Origin: Strigamia acuminata
Taxonomy: Eukaryota; Arthropoda; Chilopoda; Geophilomorpha; Linotaeniidae
Assembly (NCBI GenBank): GCA_949358305.1
Contig: OX442315.1
Coordinates: 36,174,427-36,238,426, forward strand
Reading direction: 5' to 3'
Length of the DNA stretch: 64,000 nt
Shown piece after piece: positions 11,801 through 23,500 of this stretch. Within the stretch, counting starts at the first letter, position 1; each line of letters begins with the position of its first letter. Below the pieces are notes generated by a model that had not been told where the DNA came from, searched no databases, and was given only the letters and a program-made list of their open reading frames with translations. A program made the position numbers and the translations under genes.

Positions 11801-13249
11801 CATCGAGTATGGCATTTAGAGAAACCGACTGAAGACAAGAAGCCGATTAAATGCAAGTGGATTTATAAAATCAAGCTGAATTTAGATGGGAGTGTGAGCA
11901 AATACAAGGCTCGTTTAGTCGCTGTGGGTTATTCGCAGAAACCGGGCGAAGATTACGATCGGACATTTGCTCCAGTCATGAAACTAGAGTCTCTACGCCT
12001 GTTATTGGCAATAGCAGCCAAAAAACGACTACGGCTCAGACAGTACGACGTTGAAACCGCCTATTTATATGGACTCCTGGATAAAGTAATCCATATGACT
12101 CAACCTGAGGGATATGAAGAAGAGGGAGCCGAGGATTATGTATGCGTGCTGGATAAGAGTCTCTACGGACTTAAGCAATCCGGACGATGTTGGAATAAGG
12201 AACTGGACGAGAAACTCAAGAAGATGGGACTAGTACAGCTCAAGGGAGATCCGTGCATATACATGTGGATCAAGGACAAACAGTATTTTGCATTGGGCGT
12301 CTTTGTGGATGACATTATCGCAATAGGATCGACGGATCAATTAATAGAGGCTAAAATGGCACAGCTCAGCAAATACTTCAAACTAGACGACATGGGTGAG
12401 CCAAATCACATCCTGGGCATGCGGATAACGATTGGCAAACATGGCATTAGACTCACACAAGAGGAGTATGCCAACAAGATACTTAAGCGGCATGAGATGA
12501 TTGGCTGCAAAGGAAAGAAATCTCCTATGGCAACTGACCAAGATTTGGACAACCATAGCAAATCACCGTCAGTAGACCCGAAGCAGTACCAGGAGATGCT
12601 CGGGAGTGTGATGTACCTGATGTTAGGCACAAGGCCAGACCTGGCCTACGCTGTCAGCAAGCTGGGCACTTACAGCAGCAATCCCAAAGAGATGCACCTG
12701 ACGGCATTGAGAAGAGTACTAAAGTACATCAATGGAACCACCCACTACGGAGTATTTTACGACAGAGTCAGGAAACCCTTGGAATTGTTCACCGACGCTA
12801 GCTGGAGCGTGGGAAAAGACGCTAAGTCACACAGCGGGTACTTGACCCTGTATGGGGGATCAATCATCAGCTGGAAAGCGAAAAAACAAAGATTGGTGAC
12901 GATGTCGAGTTGCGAAGCCGAAGTGGTGGCACTTAGCGAGGGCGTACGGGAATTGAAGTGGCTGCGGGGTCTGATAGCCGAATTACAGATGGAGACAACT
13001 CAGTACGGTCTCGACGTGTTCTGTGATAACAGATCGACCATTCTCATTTCCGAGGAGACCGGACAGCATGATCGGACCAAGCATATATTGAGGAAATATA
13101 TGTTCGCGAGGGACGAAGTGGAGCTGAACAACATAAAGTTGAACTTCGTGCCAAGTGAGCAAATGCTCGCAGACCCGCTTACCAAGCCTCTCTCGGGAAA
13201 CAAGATCGATGACTTTGTCAACCTGCTGAACATGAGAAAGAAAGCTTGA
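8855..13249 (+). CDS. gag-pol: Copia Gag-Pol polyprotein
   Basis: A single 1464-aa ORF from ATG 8855, encoding the structural and enzymatic proteins of the Copia element. Visible in order: an N-terminal gag domain; two CCHC zinc knuckles near residues 222-235 and 255-268; retropepsin with WLLDSGA near 326; the pre-integrase HxxLGH region near 476; a DDE integrase (LWHVDLCGP near 538, DNGGEF near 604, VVERYN near 638); an extremely acidic linker of about 70 residues (about 790-860); RT beginning near 968 with catalytic FVDD near 1149; and RNase H (LFTDAS near 1310, DNRS, ADPLTKP). FVDD replaces the commoner YVDD. Gag and Pol share one frame with no frameshift or stop, so dosage control, if any, must occur by splicing or proteolysis. 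No inactivating lesion was seen. Confidence 0.97.
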   Translation: MAEEPKGANANRIPLLDETNYVIWSTLMEAVLDSKGLWEPVIRKDEPNAQPAAAWQKWKRHNATALSLIMTTLSPDQVGLHVGTKKAKVLWNDLALHHGGNVQHRQVDIGHELTSAKMGRNELVGEYINRIVAISKRSAAAGRPIAESEVMYYLVHGLTNKYSSIAETFQAQRDMRLVDLRRTLEVRERWATDKAKDGPVFNEEEAYKARARGGKRDKIVKCYECGKMGHFARDCRSKRTGDATSSASNTKGNGGCYNCGKPGHFARNCKNKATGGHDAQRGRNTANYAKQEERKEEQGELFYARTDRTYAFHTKHSTNSLGPQEWLLDSGATVHMTSHREFLTNFEHEEGVVHLAEDQVSSKSTGKGMVTLWSKLPTGNVKLEMGNVVHVPKLRENLISVYELAQRGFKVIFDDTRAIVTNKQNMILATAQKRDRMYVLDAITCVHSEEVDAYVVKEAPTSHNQTNDEPKRLERVLWHRRLGHASNQKLEQVRDGKLVLGVNFGPEKLPPCRACVEGRQPRKAFKRITGPTTKRPLELWHVDLCGPLAWGYDGSYYALVIVDDFTKYVYFSAIREKSDAFEEIEKHRAREERSTGLKLQRIRTDNGGEFVNERSKEIYLKCGIKHEKTVPFSPKSNGVVERYNRTIVEKTRTMLKWSLLPDGFWPEAMATAVYIINRIPTSANPKTTPYEARYNRKPSGMHLRVFGCAAYRHIPKHMRKKLDPVSKPGIMVGYSMCRRAYRIFDENENRIIETRDVYFIEDARTAQIQKESKKLITEDSADNLVVFPILSGGKNDNEDHEQSSDDDDNEEQEEETEVWETADEDEDSPDEIENAHEDAHDEIDDETESDAEDEDEPEVAEAPRQPVVVPPAPPVVLRERGPGRPTRQEAAVKEQQRIERNERREQELQHRGVRRSERIRRRDAAYISRRSERGRRWNATCVARMKRKARLITPTSYQEAISCPDAKMWRAAMDKEMQSMRMHRVWHLEKPTEDKKPIKCKWIYKIKLNLDGSVSKYKARLVAVGYSQKPGEDYDRTFAPVMKLESLRLLLAIAAKKRLRLRQYDVETAYLYGLLDKVIHMTQPEGYEEEGAEDYVCVLDKSLYGLKQSGRCWNKELDEKLKKMGLVQLKGDPCIYMWIKDKQYFALGVFVDDIIAIGSTDQLIEAKMAQLSKYFKLDDMGEPNHILGMRITIGKHGIRLTQEEYANKILKRHEMIGCKGKKSPMATDQDLDNHSKSPSVDPKQYQEMLGSVMYLMLGTRPDLAYAVSKLGTYSSNPKEMHLTALRRVLKYINGTTHYGVFYDRVRKPLELFTDASWSVGKDAKSHSGYLTLYGGSIISWKAKKQRLVTMSSCEAEVVALSEGVRELKWLRGLIAELQMETTQYGLDVFCDNRSTILISEETGQHDRTKHILRKYMFARDEVELNNIKLNFVPSEQMLADPLTKPLSGNKIDDFVNLLNMRKKA

Positions 13250-13325
13250 AAGAAGAAGAGAATTTTGCAATTTTGTGACACGATAATGTTTATTACCAAT
13301 TGTGAAATTAGTTCTGACGGATTAT

Positions 13326-13336
13326 AAAGGGGGATT
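13326..13336 (+). promoter_or_regulatory. Copia polypurine tract
   Basis: AAAGGGGGATT lies directly before the 3' LTR, the expected place for the plus-strand primer. Confidence 0.8.
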
Positions 13337-13520
13337 TGTGAGATGATATAATGCAGTCAGAACTAGTTAGTGTTTGTTACGACACTAGAGCGCAGTGTCT
13401 GTTGTTTGTTTCGTTACTAAGTGACTACGCATTCTGTCGTCTGCTTGTAATGGTTTACACGCTTTGATTAAATCTGTTCATTTATCAAAACACGAATGCA
13501 AGATCCAAATACATTTCACA
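13337..13520 (+). repeat. Copia 3' LTR (184 bp)
   Basis: Same sequence as the 5' LTR by reading. It is followed at once by the second AAATT target duplication. Confidence 0.95.
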
Positions 13521-13735
13521 AAATTTGGGCAAAAATGAGTAAATAAATGCCAAATTTGGATAAAAATGAGTAAATAAATGCCAAAATTGGGTAATAATGA
13601 GTAAATAAATGCCAAAATTGGGTAAAAATGAGTAAATTAATGCAAAACTTGGGTAAAAATGAGTAAATTAATACAAAAATTAGTTGAAAATCCGTAAATA
13701 AATATCAAATTTGTCATAAATGAATAAATAAGAAA

Positions 13736-14590
13736 AATAAATTGAAAAAAGAGAAAACAAATGCAAAAATAGTTGAAAAATGTCAGAAATAAATCCAAAA
13801 TTTTGAAAAAGGAAAAAAATACAAACCAAAAAATTGACGTGAAAAAAATCAAATTTCATAAAAATAATGACTTAAAATGCTAAAATTCAATTTTACACAC
13901 ACAAACACAAAAACTCAAAAATATAACAAACAGAGAAATAGGCCAAAAAAAATTATTTACTACAAATATAAAAAAAAAATGCGACTTTAATCCTTAAAAA
14001 TTAATATTTCAAAGGCCAAAACCTAAAACAAAAAACAACTTGAAATGCAAGCCAGGAGAATCATAAAATGAATCATATCACATGATTAAGACCTAAATGT
14101 CTTTTTTTTTCTGAATAAGTGTGTTATTTTTAGTCCCATCTATTTTTACATTCCTTCTTGAGCAGACAAGGTAGAAACAACAAGTTTTCAGGATGTTTCT
14201 CCACAAGTGATTTAGTGATTATCAATTTGATTTGATTTGTAAGGAAGGGTCAAATGAGTGGCCACGACTCCATTCTTTATCACTGGCCAGCTCGGCTGTG
14301 TCCTTGCAGATGTTGCTGGTCAAAGTGGCAAAGGTAAGCCATGTTTCTCACGACCACCAATTGGTTGCTCACCTTGAATTGATCATGAAACTCGGATCAA
14401 TATTTCTACACATTGCGAGCCAACAAAGAACCAATTGGGATTTTTATGAAAATTTTATTGATCCATACAATGCCTTGATTCTCTCTCGCTTGTCATTCTT
14501 AGAAACACCCAGTCGTGTGTCTTTCTTCCCGAAAATTTCATGACTACATGCACAATATAACCATTGTTTATTTTTCTTTTTTTGTTTCAG
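13736..14590. other. AT-rich stretch before the first visible NSP exon
   Basis: The stretch is mostly A-rich. A 24-nt segment at 14307-14330 has good acceptor and donor signals (CCTTGCAG before, GTAAGC after) and could be a small exon of the NSP-family gene, but no protein similarity supports it. The NSP start codon and N-terminal exons were not found here. Confidence 0.4.
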
Positions 14591-17500
14591 TCCAAACAAA
14601 ACTGCTGCGGTTAAACTGAGCCCTAGTCCTAGCTCAGTTTCCAGTATCTCACATCAGGTTCAGATGGTAAGTCAAATGATGCTTCACAAGTTTTTAAAAA
14701 GAAAATATTGTTGTTTAGTTTTAACAATGGAACAATAGGCCCAGAAGAGAAAGATTAATTGTTTTTTTTATTAATGTAGGGAAATTGAGGCTTTATTCTG
14801 TTAAAACAGCTTTAAATTTGTATTAGTGTTCTCCTTTAATGTGATGCTTTTTTAGTTTGGTGTGTTTGGATGTGGAATTTAGTAAATTTAATAAAGATCA
14901 GGTTTTGGGAATTTAATACAAATTAAGTGTTGAAATCTGTAGATAGTTGTTTAGTTTTCCATATTTTTAAAAACTGAACATTCCTTGCGGAGGGTTTGAA
15001 ACATTACAGCGTAATTTGTTATAATTATGTAATGATTAACCCATATTTTATGCAATACATCAAAATTACCATATTCCTAATGGTAGAAATTGGCAGTAAC
15101 TTTATTTTGAAATGAGACCGATCAAAGAATTTATATGGAATTGGATGTAAAACTAAAAGAAAAGAAAGGATCCTAGATTTATTATTATTAATATAAATTA
15201 TTAATTATTATTATTATTATTTTTATCATTATTATAAATTATTAATTATTATTATTATTATTTTTATCATTATTATAAATTATTATTATTAATATAAATG
15301 GTCCGTATCCGTAACGCTTTGCGAGGGCGCCACCGTCGCCACATTCAGGGCGCCACTGTTCCGACAAAACAAAATGGAGGCAAGTAAACCAAATCTTAGG
15401 GGCCAAGGAACATTAATTTGACCACACAGGAAAGGAAAGGACTCATCTAATCGATTCAAAATCAACTGAAATCGATTGAGCTAGTTGGAAACCCTTTAAA
15501 CCATAATAAAACATTTAAAATGAACTGATATTTGGATTATCGTATCTGTTAGATCTAGGTATGGTTTTTCATAATCAAGCGATCATCAACTATTGGCCAA
15601 GGATTATATTTTTCATATGTATCGTGGATATTTTGTAGGTATCTAGGATATTTCAAACTTCTTTGGTGTTGTTTGGATGATTTTCCGTTGGTCGATGGAC
15701 ATTTGGTTTTGTTAATCCACGCCTCGAGTTCACTTTAAACGTGTTTTATTATGGTGTGAGGAGTTTTCCTACCTGCACAATCGATTTCTGTTGAATTCGA
15801 GTCGATCAGAAGTCTCCTTCAGTATTATTTAGACCCTGTTTGGCCAAACGGGCGCCCTCATACAGCATTAAATGTCGATTTAGGCATGCATGATTTATGC
15901 ATTTTTGGGTACAGAAACACGTTACATGTTACGCATACACATACACGAGATGTAACACAAAATGAAATGAGTATTGGATAAATCATGCCCGTCCAATCTG
16001 TTTTTGCCCAAGTCCAAAGACTTTGCACGGGCTTGGGTAGTAATAAATATAAATCCATCTTTTTGTTCTATCCCAGTAGTGTTTCTCAACTTAATTTTTG
16101 GTTTGTTGTGAAAAAATATTGAATGTGTTTTAAAATTTAAGTTATAAGAAATTGCGAAAGTGAAGGCAAAACAAAGCGCAATATCAATGTGTAAAAAGTG
16201 ATTAGAATGATGAATTTTGTTTATTTGGTAATAAAATATTTATTTTATGTGCTCAAATAAGCTTTTTCCCCTTTTAATCAATCAAACAATGTTAGCATAC
16301 CGTAGTTTGTTGGTTTCTTTTGGCAGGTAAACAAAGGTTTAGTTTTTTATTGGTTGTTTTGCCTAGTCAGATTACAATTCTGGTGTTATGGGCTACTTTT
16401 TTGTGCCACTACACAAGTGAGACGGCTCAACCAATGGGAGTTAGGACCACGTTGTATCGGATTAGAGTATATATGTATTCTTGAGCTTGTGATTTGCCCT
16501 TTGTGATAGATTGTAATGTAAAAAAGTTTGAGAACCCCCGTTTTATCCTGATTTGAACAAAAAGTGGATCGATGTTAATTATACAGTCCGGAGTTTCTGC
16601 ATTTCTAAGTGGAGTTCTAACAGGATCTTAGATTGTATTTGTTAATATTTCTATACACTCCAGAATGTAGTGGTCAAAAGTTTCTTTGGGATCAAAAGTT
16701 AACAGCTTGTGATGTGTAAAGTGAATTATCTGATTTTAAATGAAAAGCCAGAGAAGCAGTCAGTCATTTGATTGAAAAAAGTTACTGGAATTCTTGACCT
16801 CACTGAATCAATAAATGTGAAGAGATTATTTTACTCTTGGGATATGATATCTTCTCCCTAGCTAATGTTTTGTCTTGAGTAAATTGTTCATGATTCAGCA
16901 CTGCACAGAGTGTATTTTATTGGCTTAGTCTGCCACTGGAGAGTTACCTTCTAGGAACATAATGGGAGAAGTACATTATGCTTTTAATAAAGATGGGAAA
17001 ATAGAAAAGAATCCTTTTGTAGAGCACGTACCTACCTTCAATCTTTGAACACAAACCCAGTATTGTACTTTTTGCAGAATCTGTGCTCTGTTCACACTAT
17101 AGAAAGGTTTTTTGCAAGTGCTTGTGTTTTGGGATTGTTCTTTATTCTAAACTGAAAAACGACAATTGTAACACAATGGTGATGTTAACTAATGGTGTAT
17201 TGTTGTTTGTAGGAACCACTGGTGGACTCAAATGCAAGTCCCCAGCAACTACGGCACGCCCTGGAATGGGAACTGAGTTTGGACTCCAGAGACCTTCGAT
17301 CTCACGCCTGGTACCACGGCACCATTCCCAGGCAAAGGGCTGAAGAACTCATAGCTGAAGATGGCGACTTCCTTATACGAGACTGCATTTCGCAGCCCGG
17401 CGACTACGTGCTCACCTGCCGCTGGAAGGACACCTGTTTGCATTTCGTCATCAATAAAGTGAGACTCAAACTCAATCCCAGAACACCATTTTCACATTTG

Positions 17501-20500
17501 CCAACTAACTTTATCTAGGTCATTATCCAACCCAACACAGTTTATGAACGCATTCAATTCCAGTTCGAGGAAGACAGCTTCGACACGGTCCCGGACCTGG
17601 TCACCTTCTACGTGGGCAGCGGGCGTCCGATTTCCATCGCTTCCGGAGCCAAGATCATCCGGCCTGTCAATCGGAGCATGCCGCTCTCGTTCTACGCCAC
17701 CAAATACGGCTCCCAATGCCTAGCCGCCTATGGCATGATAGGAGGCGTCGTCACCCCTCCGCTGTCCGTCATGGCCGACTCCGGCAGTCCGCGCCCGAGT
17801 CCTTTCCAGTCGCCGCACCACACGCCCAACTGCAGTCCGCCGACTCCGCGCCGCGAGATCCTGCCGCGGCTCCCGGACAAACACCCGAAGGACGCCGAGA
17901 ACAAACGCTTCGGAATGGTCGTGGTCGAGGACAAAGACCCGAAGCAGACGCAATGCAGCGGCGATTCGGTGGCCAGCGCGACGACGATGCCGCGCGGCCA
18001 CTCGCCCTGCAGGAGGCAACAACTGTCCAGGGTGGGCAGCGAACCCATGCTGAGTCCCTCGCTGGACCGGAAGCGCTGGACCGGACCACGGGTGCCTTTT
18101 GGAACGATGTGTATGAGCATGACCAACAGCTTGGACGTGGACGAGGGGGAGGCGGAGGGGGACAAGCCCCCTCCGAAGCCCAGCAGGGTGCCGTCCGTGC
18201 TGGGCCGGCGCCCGCCGCCGCCCGCGATCCGGCCGAAACCGCCGTCGGTTTACTACAACGAGGAGAGGAAAGAACACAACTACGAGGAGCCGGGAAGGCC
18301 CAGCAGGGGAGCTGCGGAGTACCACAACGGTAGCGATAGTGGCAATGGGTCTGGGGATTCCGTGCATAGTTCCGACACCTCAGGTTCGAGAGATCCGACG
18401 TCGACGGGGGGCAAAAGGAGGAAGCCGCAACCTCCTTTGCCTCATCAACAGCACAACTGTTTGGGGCCTTCGTTGCCGCCCAGGCCGAACAATATGAGCG
18501 CGAGTGGTCGGTTTTTGTCGCTGGAGAGGCGCTCGGCGATCACTGAAGGCGACTCGGCGACCGAGGACGATGTCCTAGTGCTCACTTTACCAGATGCAAA
18601 TCGCCCATCGAGTTACGATTTGACTACTTTTGCCACTATGATGTTGCCCAAAGAAAATAAGCCGTTGGATGCGACAGCGCTCAACTGCGTTCATTCCATG
18701 TTGCTGGAGACCGGATCGCGGGTGCTGGCAAATCATTTGACGAGGGTTGATGTGGATATATTGAAGTGTAGCGGGGATAATGATATGGGGCTGGGCGTGG
18801 CTTCAGGGATCGAGTTGGTTACACTGCCACAAGGGGCCCAGCTCAGGAAAGATTTGTTAGAAAGGTAAACCGATCGATTCACGCTTTCAACTTGTTCAAA
18901 TGTACTCTTAACTCGCTATGAGGTTGGCCTTTCTTCCATTGGCCGAGCCATTTCACTTGTGTAGTGATACAAAAAAATAGATCAAAACACCGGAGTTACT
19001 TGTTGACATTTTGACTGTTTTCCAGACAAAATAACCAATAAAAAAATCCAAAAATTGTGTGTTTTCTTGACATAGCAACCAATAAACTGAACAAACGGCA
19101 TAAAACTATTTTATAAATTGGAAAAAAACATTTTAGGGGTCGTCCATAAATTATGTAACGCAAAATTTGGGATTTGAGACCCTCTCCCCCCTTTGTAACA
19201 TGGTCGTAACAAATTTCCAAACCCCCACCCCATAATTACGTAACAAAACTAAAATCCCCCTCCCCCCCCAAATTTTCCAAAAAACATATAAAAAATTTTT
19301 GTTTATTAAAAATGTTTTAAAATTTTTTTAGATGTAACATAACAAAATATGAAATCCCTCCTCTCCCTTAGTAATGACTCGTAACAAAATTTGAAACCTC
19401 CTTCCCCCCCCCCCCCCCTCCTTGGTGCGTTACATAATTTACAGACGGCCCCTTATTATAAAGTTCAATTAAAATTATATCATTTTAATCATTATAATAA
19501 TCACAAAAATGAAAAAAGCAAACAAAATTACTTTTCCTGGTGGTAGTACACAGTCTATAGTTAGGAGTAATGAGACTCGGCCAATGGAAGAAAGGCCAAC
19601 CTTCGACGACGAGTTTTCATGCGCAGTCCAACCTTCAAAAACTTTCAAAAACCAAAAAGAAGATTAGATATTTTTTTTATAAATAATAAAATAATTCTAT
19701 GATGTTATTTTCATAACGGGGGGGGGGGGGGGGATCTGAAAAAGAGCTTAATTATAAATGTGGCAATTGTTTGTGATTTCAGGTTAGAATGTTTGAAGCT
19801 ATTTGTGGCCATTACAATTTTGACTTGCATGAATGAAACTCAACGCGCTGAACTTGTCAACAAGTGGATCCACGTGGCTATAGACACTAAAACAGCTTTG
19901 GGGAATTTATACGGATTCACTACCATTATGCTCGCACTCGGACTGCCTCAAGTAACAATTCTCTCCAACTATTCCACTGTACATGACTAATAATTCTGAT
20001 TGTTTTTCCTCGCAAGATTCAACGCTTAAAAACAACTTGGCACACGCTCCGCCAGAAATACACGGACAGTGCATTTACCTACGAAACCAAACTACGGCCG
20101 ACGTTCAAAGCGATGAACGAAGGAAGCAATCCGCAAGCGCCGAACACGTGCATTCCACACTTGATGCCGTTGTTAGCTTTGCTAGAAAAACCCGTCGGGG
20201 AATCGAGTCCCAATGAAAACCAGGCGCCCACTAGTGCGTCATTTCTATGGGATGCCACCTCGTCGGACTATGGCATCCAAACCATCCACACGCACTTGGA
20301 AGGTGGCAGGGCTTTCGTCAGCCAAAGCGCCACGTTTCGCCGAAATACAGAAATAGCCTTAGAAAGTGTGAAGTTTGATGAACTGTTACTCGACATATTC
20401 AGGACTGAATTCCATCTGCGATTTTTGTGGGGGACTAAAGGAGCGTCGGTCACTTCGGCCGAACGACACGCAAAGTTTCAGCAGGTGCTCAACGTCATGT

Positions 20501-20526
20501 CCGAAAGATGCGAAGCATCGAATTAG
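14591..20526 (+). CDS. BCAR3: NSP-family SH2 adaptor (BCAR3/SH2D3-like), 5' end missing
   Basis: Five phase-compatible exons: 14591-14666, 17213-17458, 17519-18864, 19783-19951 and 20017-20526 (stop TAG). They give about 781 residues. Exons 2-3 encode an SH2 domain (RSHAWYHG, then FLIRD with the phosphotyrosine-binding Arg, YVLTCRW, and GRPIS after the domain), the best match to BCAR3, SH2D3A and SH2D3C. A long Ser/Pro-rich linker follows, with PPPKPS and RRPPPPAIRPKPP stretches and tyrosines in YNEE and YEEP contexts. Exons 3-5 encode the Cdc25-homology domain. In this family that domain is catalytically degenerate and binds the C-terminal domain of p130Cas scaffolds, linking receptors to adhesion signalling. 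Introns of 60 and 65 bp coexist with one of 2.5 kb. No initiator ATG is visible; exon 14591 begins mid-codon, so more exons lie upstream. Confidence 0.92.
14667..17212 (+). other. Large NSP-gene intron with ATT microsatellite and a possible mobile element
   Basis: It holds an (ATT)n-type microsatellite at about 15180-15297. Next to it is a GC-richer segment (about 15299-15860) whose ends, GAGGGCGCC and GGGCGCCCTC, are in opposite orientation and may be terminal repeats of an element. No other exon was recognised. Confidence 0.4.
19136..19452. mobile_element. 317-bp MITE with TTA target duplication (PIF/Harbinger-like)
   Basis: It lies in the fourth visible NSP exon's upstream intron. The left end starts GGGGTCGTCCATAAATTATG and the right end is its near reverse complement (about 27 bp, few mismatches). 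TTA flanks both sides (19133-19135 and 19453-19455). A 3-bp TWA duplication is typical of PIF/Harbinger. The interior is degenerate, with C-rich runs and GTAACAAAAT repeats, and no ORF. Confidence 0.7.
19718..19733. repeat. Poly-G run
   Basis: Sixteen consecutive G in an AT-rich intron, 50 bp upstream of the next NSP exon. The exact length may be an assembly uncertainty. Confidence 0.8.
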
Positions 20527-23500
20527 GTTCAAAATTCAATTTTTTTAAAAATTTTATTGGTTATCATTTATAATCAGAAACAAAAGCTTTTTTTTTTTCA
20601 AAATTTTTTATTGGCTTTTCAATTTAGCGAAATTCCATTCATTTTTCAACGTCTATTTCAGCTAGTCATCTGGTACTGAATGATGAAAACTATTCGTGCC
20701 ATCAGTGTAGTAATGCACTTTACACTTTGTACAAAGTTTTTAATAGAAATAACAAAATAACCATAAAAATGGCTGTTTTCTCAAATCCTCGTATAGACAG
20801 TTATTCGAGCCGATGTGTTTTCCAGATTAGTGAAAAATTGAATTTTATTTTTCTGGTAAACATGTCGTCTTCACCCGAAAATAACACCCTGGTGTTGTAT
20901 TCAAGTTTCTTTGAAAACTGTAATTTGTGAAACATTGTTGAAAAATTCGAATATACCACCACTTCAGCTATAACACCATGGTGTTATATTCAGATTTGTA
21001 TAAAAATATTTAAAACGTACAGTAAATCGTTGTTTTTGTTAATTTATATATCTTTTTTGTTTTTTTAAGCAGCGTAATGAACACAAATTAATAAGAGTAA
21101 ATCACAATTTTACTTTTTCGACAAACTTACATGTTATTGGCTGAATATAACACCAGGGTCTTATTTTCGGGTGAAGACGATAGCAAATGGGAATGCGCAA
21201 AACACCAAAAATCTACCTCGTACAAATAGAATTTGGTTTGTCGAATTAGCGGGCATGTTTACACGATTAATTTTCCAGAAAAGTAAAATTCGGATGAATA
21301 ATGGCGTAATTATTTGGTCGTTAGCTCTTTCGGCTGCTGATGATGATCAGCGAGGCATAAAATTTTTGTTCTTCCGCATCAGCTTTAAGCGCGAAGGAAA
21401 AAGTGAAATTGATCTAAATGTCTGCCATGGGATTCCTCGAGCAGTTGCTGATTGTGTTGGTTGCTTAGCCATGTGAGGTTTATCATCTATATTTGCAATT
21501 AAGGAGGAGGAAAAAGTAGGGAAAGAAGTTTGCCCATTTTTCTGAATACTGCGCTTATTAATCCCAAAGCTCGTCGATGGAAAGCCAAGTTTACTCGCTC
21601 CTTAGTCCTTGCTCAGTCATTTCCTATTGATTTTATCGCTATTGCTATATTGGATTTTTGAAAACAGCTCATTTTTCCTCAGAACCAATAAGACTGCTTT
21701 TTGCAGAAAAAGGAAATTTATATTTCTGGTCTTTATTAGAAATTTTAATAGCTGCAATCGCAAAGAGTTTGATTTTCATTAATCTCGATATTGATTTCAA
21801 AATGTCGAATATAAATTGACGCACTAGATGGATCTTACTGGCTATGGCGAGTAAGATTTGAACAACATTTTTAAACAACGAAACTGACTTGTCTCGATCT
21901 AACTTCAAAAATGGCCACGGATTTAGTCTGCTTTCGGTCACAATGGGCATGCGCACAAAATTTAAATGACAAAATATGTTTAACTGCAATTCTAAACACG
22001 TTTCTAAATTTATTGCGGGTAAACAGCCGTTTAAAATCTGGTTTTGTTTAAATGGCTGGCTAAAATATGCATTTAGACACGACTTTTCGAATGCAGCTAT
22101 TATTCGAATGCAGTTGATGTCTTGTTTGTTTATTTCATTTAATTTGGTACCGTATTTGGGACTTATTTGTACACTGGAAAAGAAAATTTGTGGGTCATTT
22201 AAATGTTGTTTTGTCTGTGATGTACACTTTATTTTTAAGAGATAATTTCTTTTTTTAAAAAATGGCAGCTGGGAAATTTTTGGTTATAATCAACAATGTC
22301 CAGAATTTTCCAATTTTTTCAGAACTGACAACAATTTGAACCCAGTGTAATTACAGTAAAATGTAATAACTTTTGGTTAAATTGGCCAATGAAGATTGCA
22401 TCCGTTTTCCACACGCAAATATACATATTAAAACGAAATAGTAAATGAAAAAGCCAATCCACCAAACTATTTGTTAGGATTTTTTTCTGTATTTGCTGCT
22501 ATTGTGGTTCTGTTTTCTTAACTCACCAAAACAAAACTTATTGTTGCTATCCTGATGTGAATTTGTCAATTATGAGTCATGCTTCATTATTTATCATCTG
22601 AAACCCAAATTTACCTGATATTACCAGTAAATATTTGTAGAATGGACAATATTAATTGTGCGATATCTAAGAAAAAGTGTGAAATTTGTGGCTATGTTGA
22701 CTTTGTCATCTTTGCTAACTTTTAAAACAGAGGGTATAAAATGGTTTATCCAATTTTTGGGTGTAAATACAACAGTAGCGATGAAATTAAAATGGTAGAA
22801 TATCGGCTGTATAATATTCAGCACGTATTTATTTGGCGCCCAACTTATCCATGACCTGACAAATGGCAGTAAAATCAGTCATACCAAACTTTTATACACA
22901 AAAATGAAGTAAATCACCTAATTTTGTTTATTTACACCCAAAAAAGTGCTAAACCGGTATCAACCGTCCTTGCAATTTTTTTAAAGAAAGTCTTTCCAGA
23001 AGTTTAAACATGCTGGTCACTCGAAACTGATTAGATTTACATGACAAATTGGTAATGGAATGATGACGAATTCGCATTTACAATTAATTCAAAGTGTGAT
23101 GATTTAGGTGCACAAGGCCTTGGTTCTTTGACTTGAAATAATTGTACGACCATCAGTGCTCATTTACATAACACAAGATGTGTTTTTTTTTAATGATGTA
23201 CCAATAAATGGATGTATAACTCTTGCTTTTTATATTTCCATGTTGTAGATTTAGGTTGACAGAATTTGCTCTTGCGACAACTATTGTTTGAATGCTCAAA
23301 TGTTAAAGCTGTTTGTTGAGACTCGAAAGGGACAGAGGGAGGATTTTTGTCTTGTATTTTTCAGTCTTGCAATCTCAGATAGACTGATTTTACAGCATTC
23401 AGTCCCGATAGATATAGAATGTACCATGTAAATGTGTAAATATTTGTTGTAAACTATTCATTCATAGTTGCCCTATTACTTGTAATTTAATAACAATAAA

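Larger units (their letters stand above)
8462..13520 (+). mobile_element. Complete Copia (Pseudoviridae) LTR retrotransposon
   Basis: A 5059-bp element with two 184-bp LTRs that read as identical, each starting TGTGAG and ending TTCACA. It is flanked by the 5-bp duplication AAATT. In order it has the 5' LTR, a primer-binding site 2 nt downstream, one uninterrupted ORF with Copia domain order (gag, protease, integrase, RT, RNase H), a purine tract and the 3' LTR. Identical LTRs with an intact ORF mean recent insertion and probable competence for transposition (inference). Confidence 0.96.
8379..13720. repeat. 31-bp minisatellite interrupted by the Copia insertion
   Basis: Units starting GAGTAAATAAATGC, then CAAAATTGGG and TAAAAAT, occur about three times before 8461 and about six times from 13521 onward. 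The Copia element (8462-13520) sits inside one unit. Its 5-bp duplication AAATT (8457-8461 and 13521-13525) is part of the unit, so removing the element and one AAATT restores a continuous array. Confidence 0.8.

Noticed and set aside
14307-14330. 24-nt possible NSP micro-exon between CCTTGCAG and GTAAGC
   Set aside because: Signals are good, but the encoded residues match nothing and the phase with the next exon gives an unlikely peptide.
17716-18367. Overlapping ORFs of about 205-215 codons in other frames of the NSP linker exon
   Set aside because: GC-rich coding exon with few stops in other frames; peptides are Arg/Pro/Ala-rich shadows.
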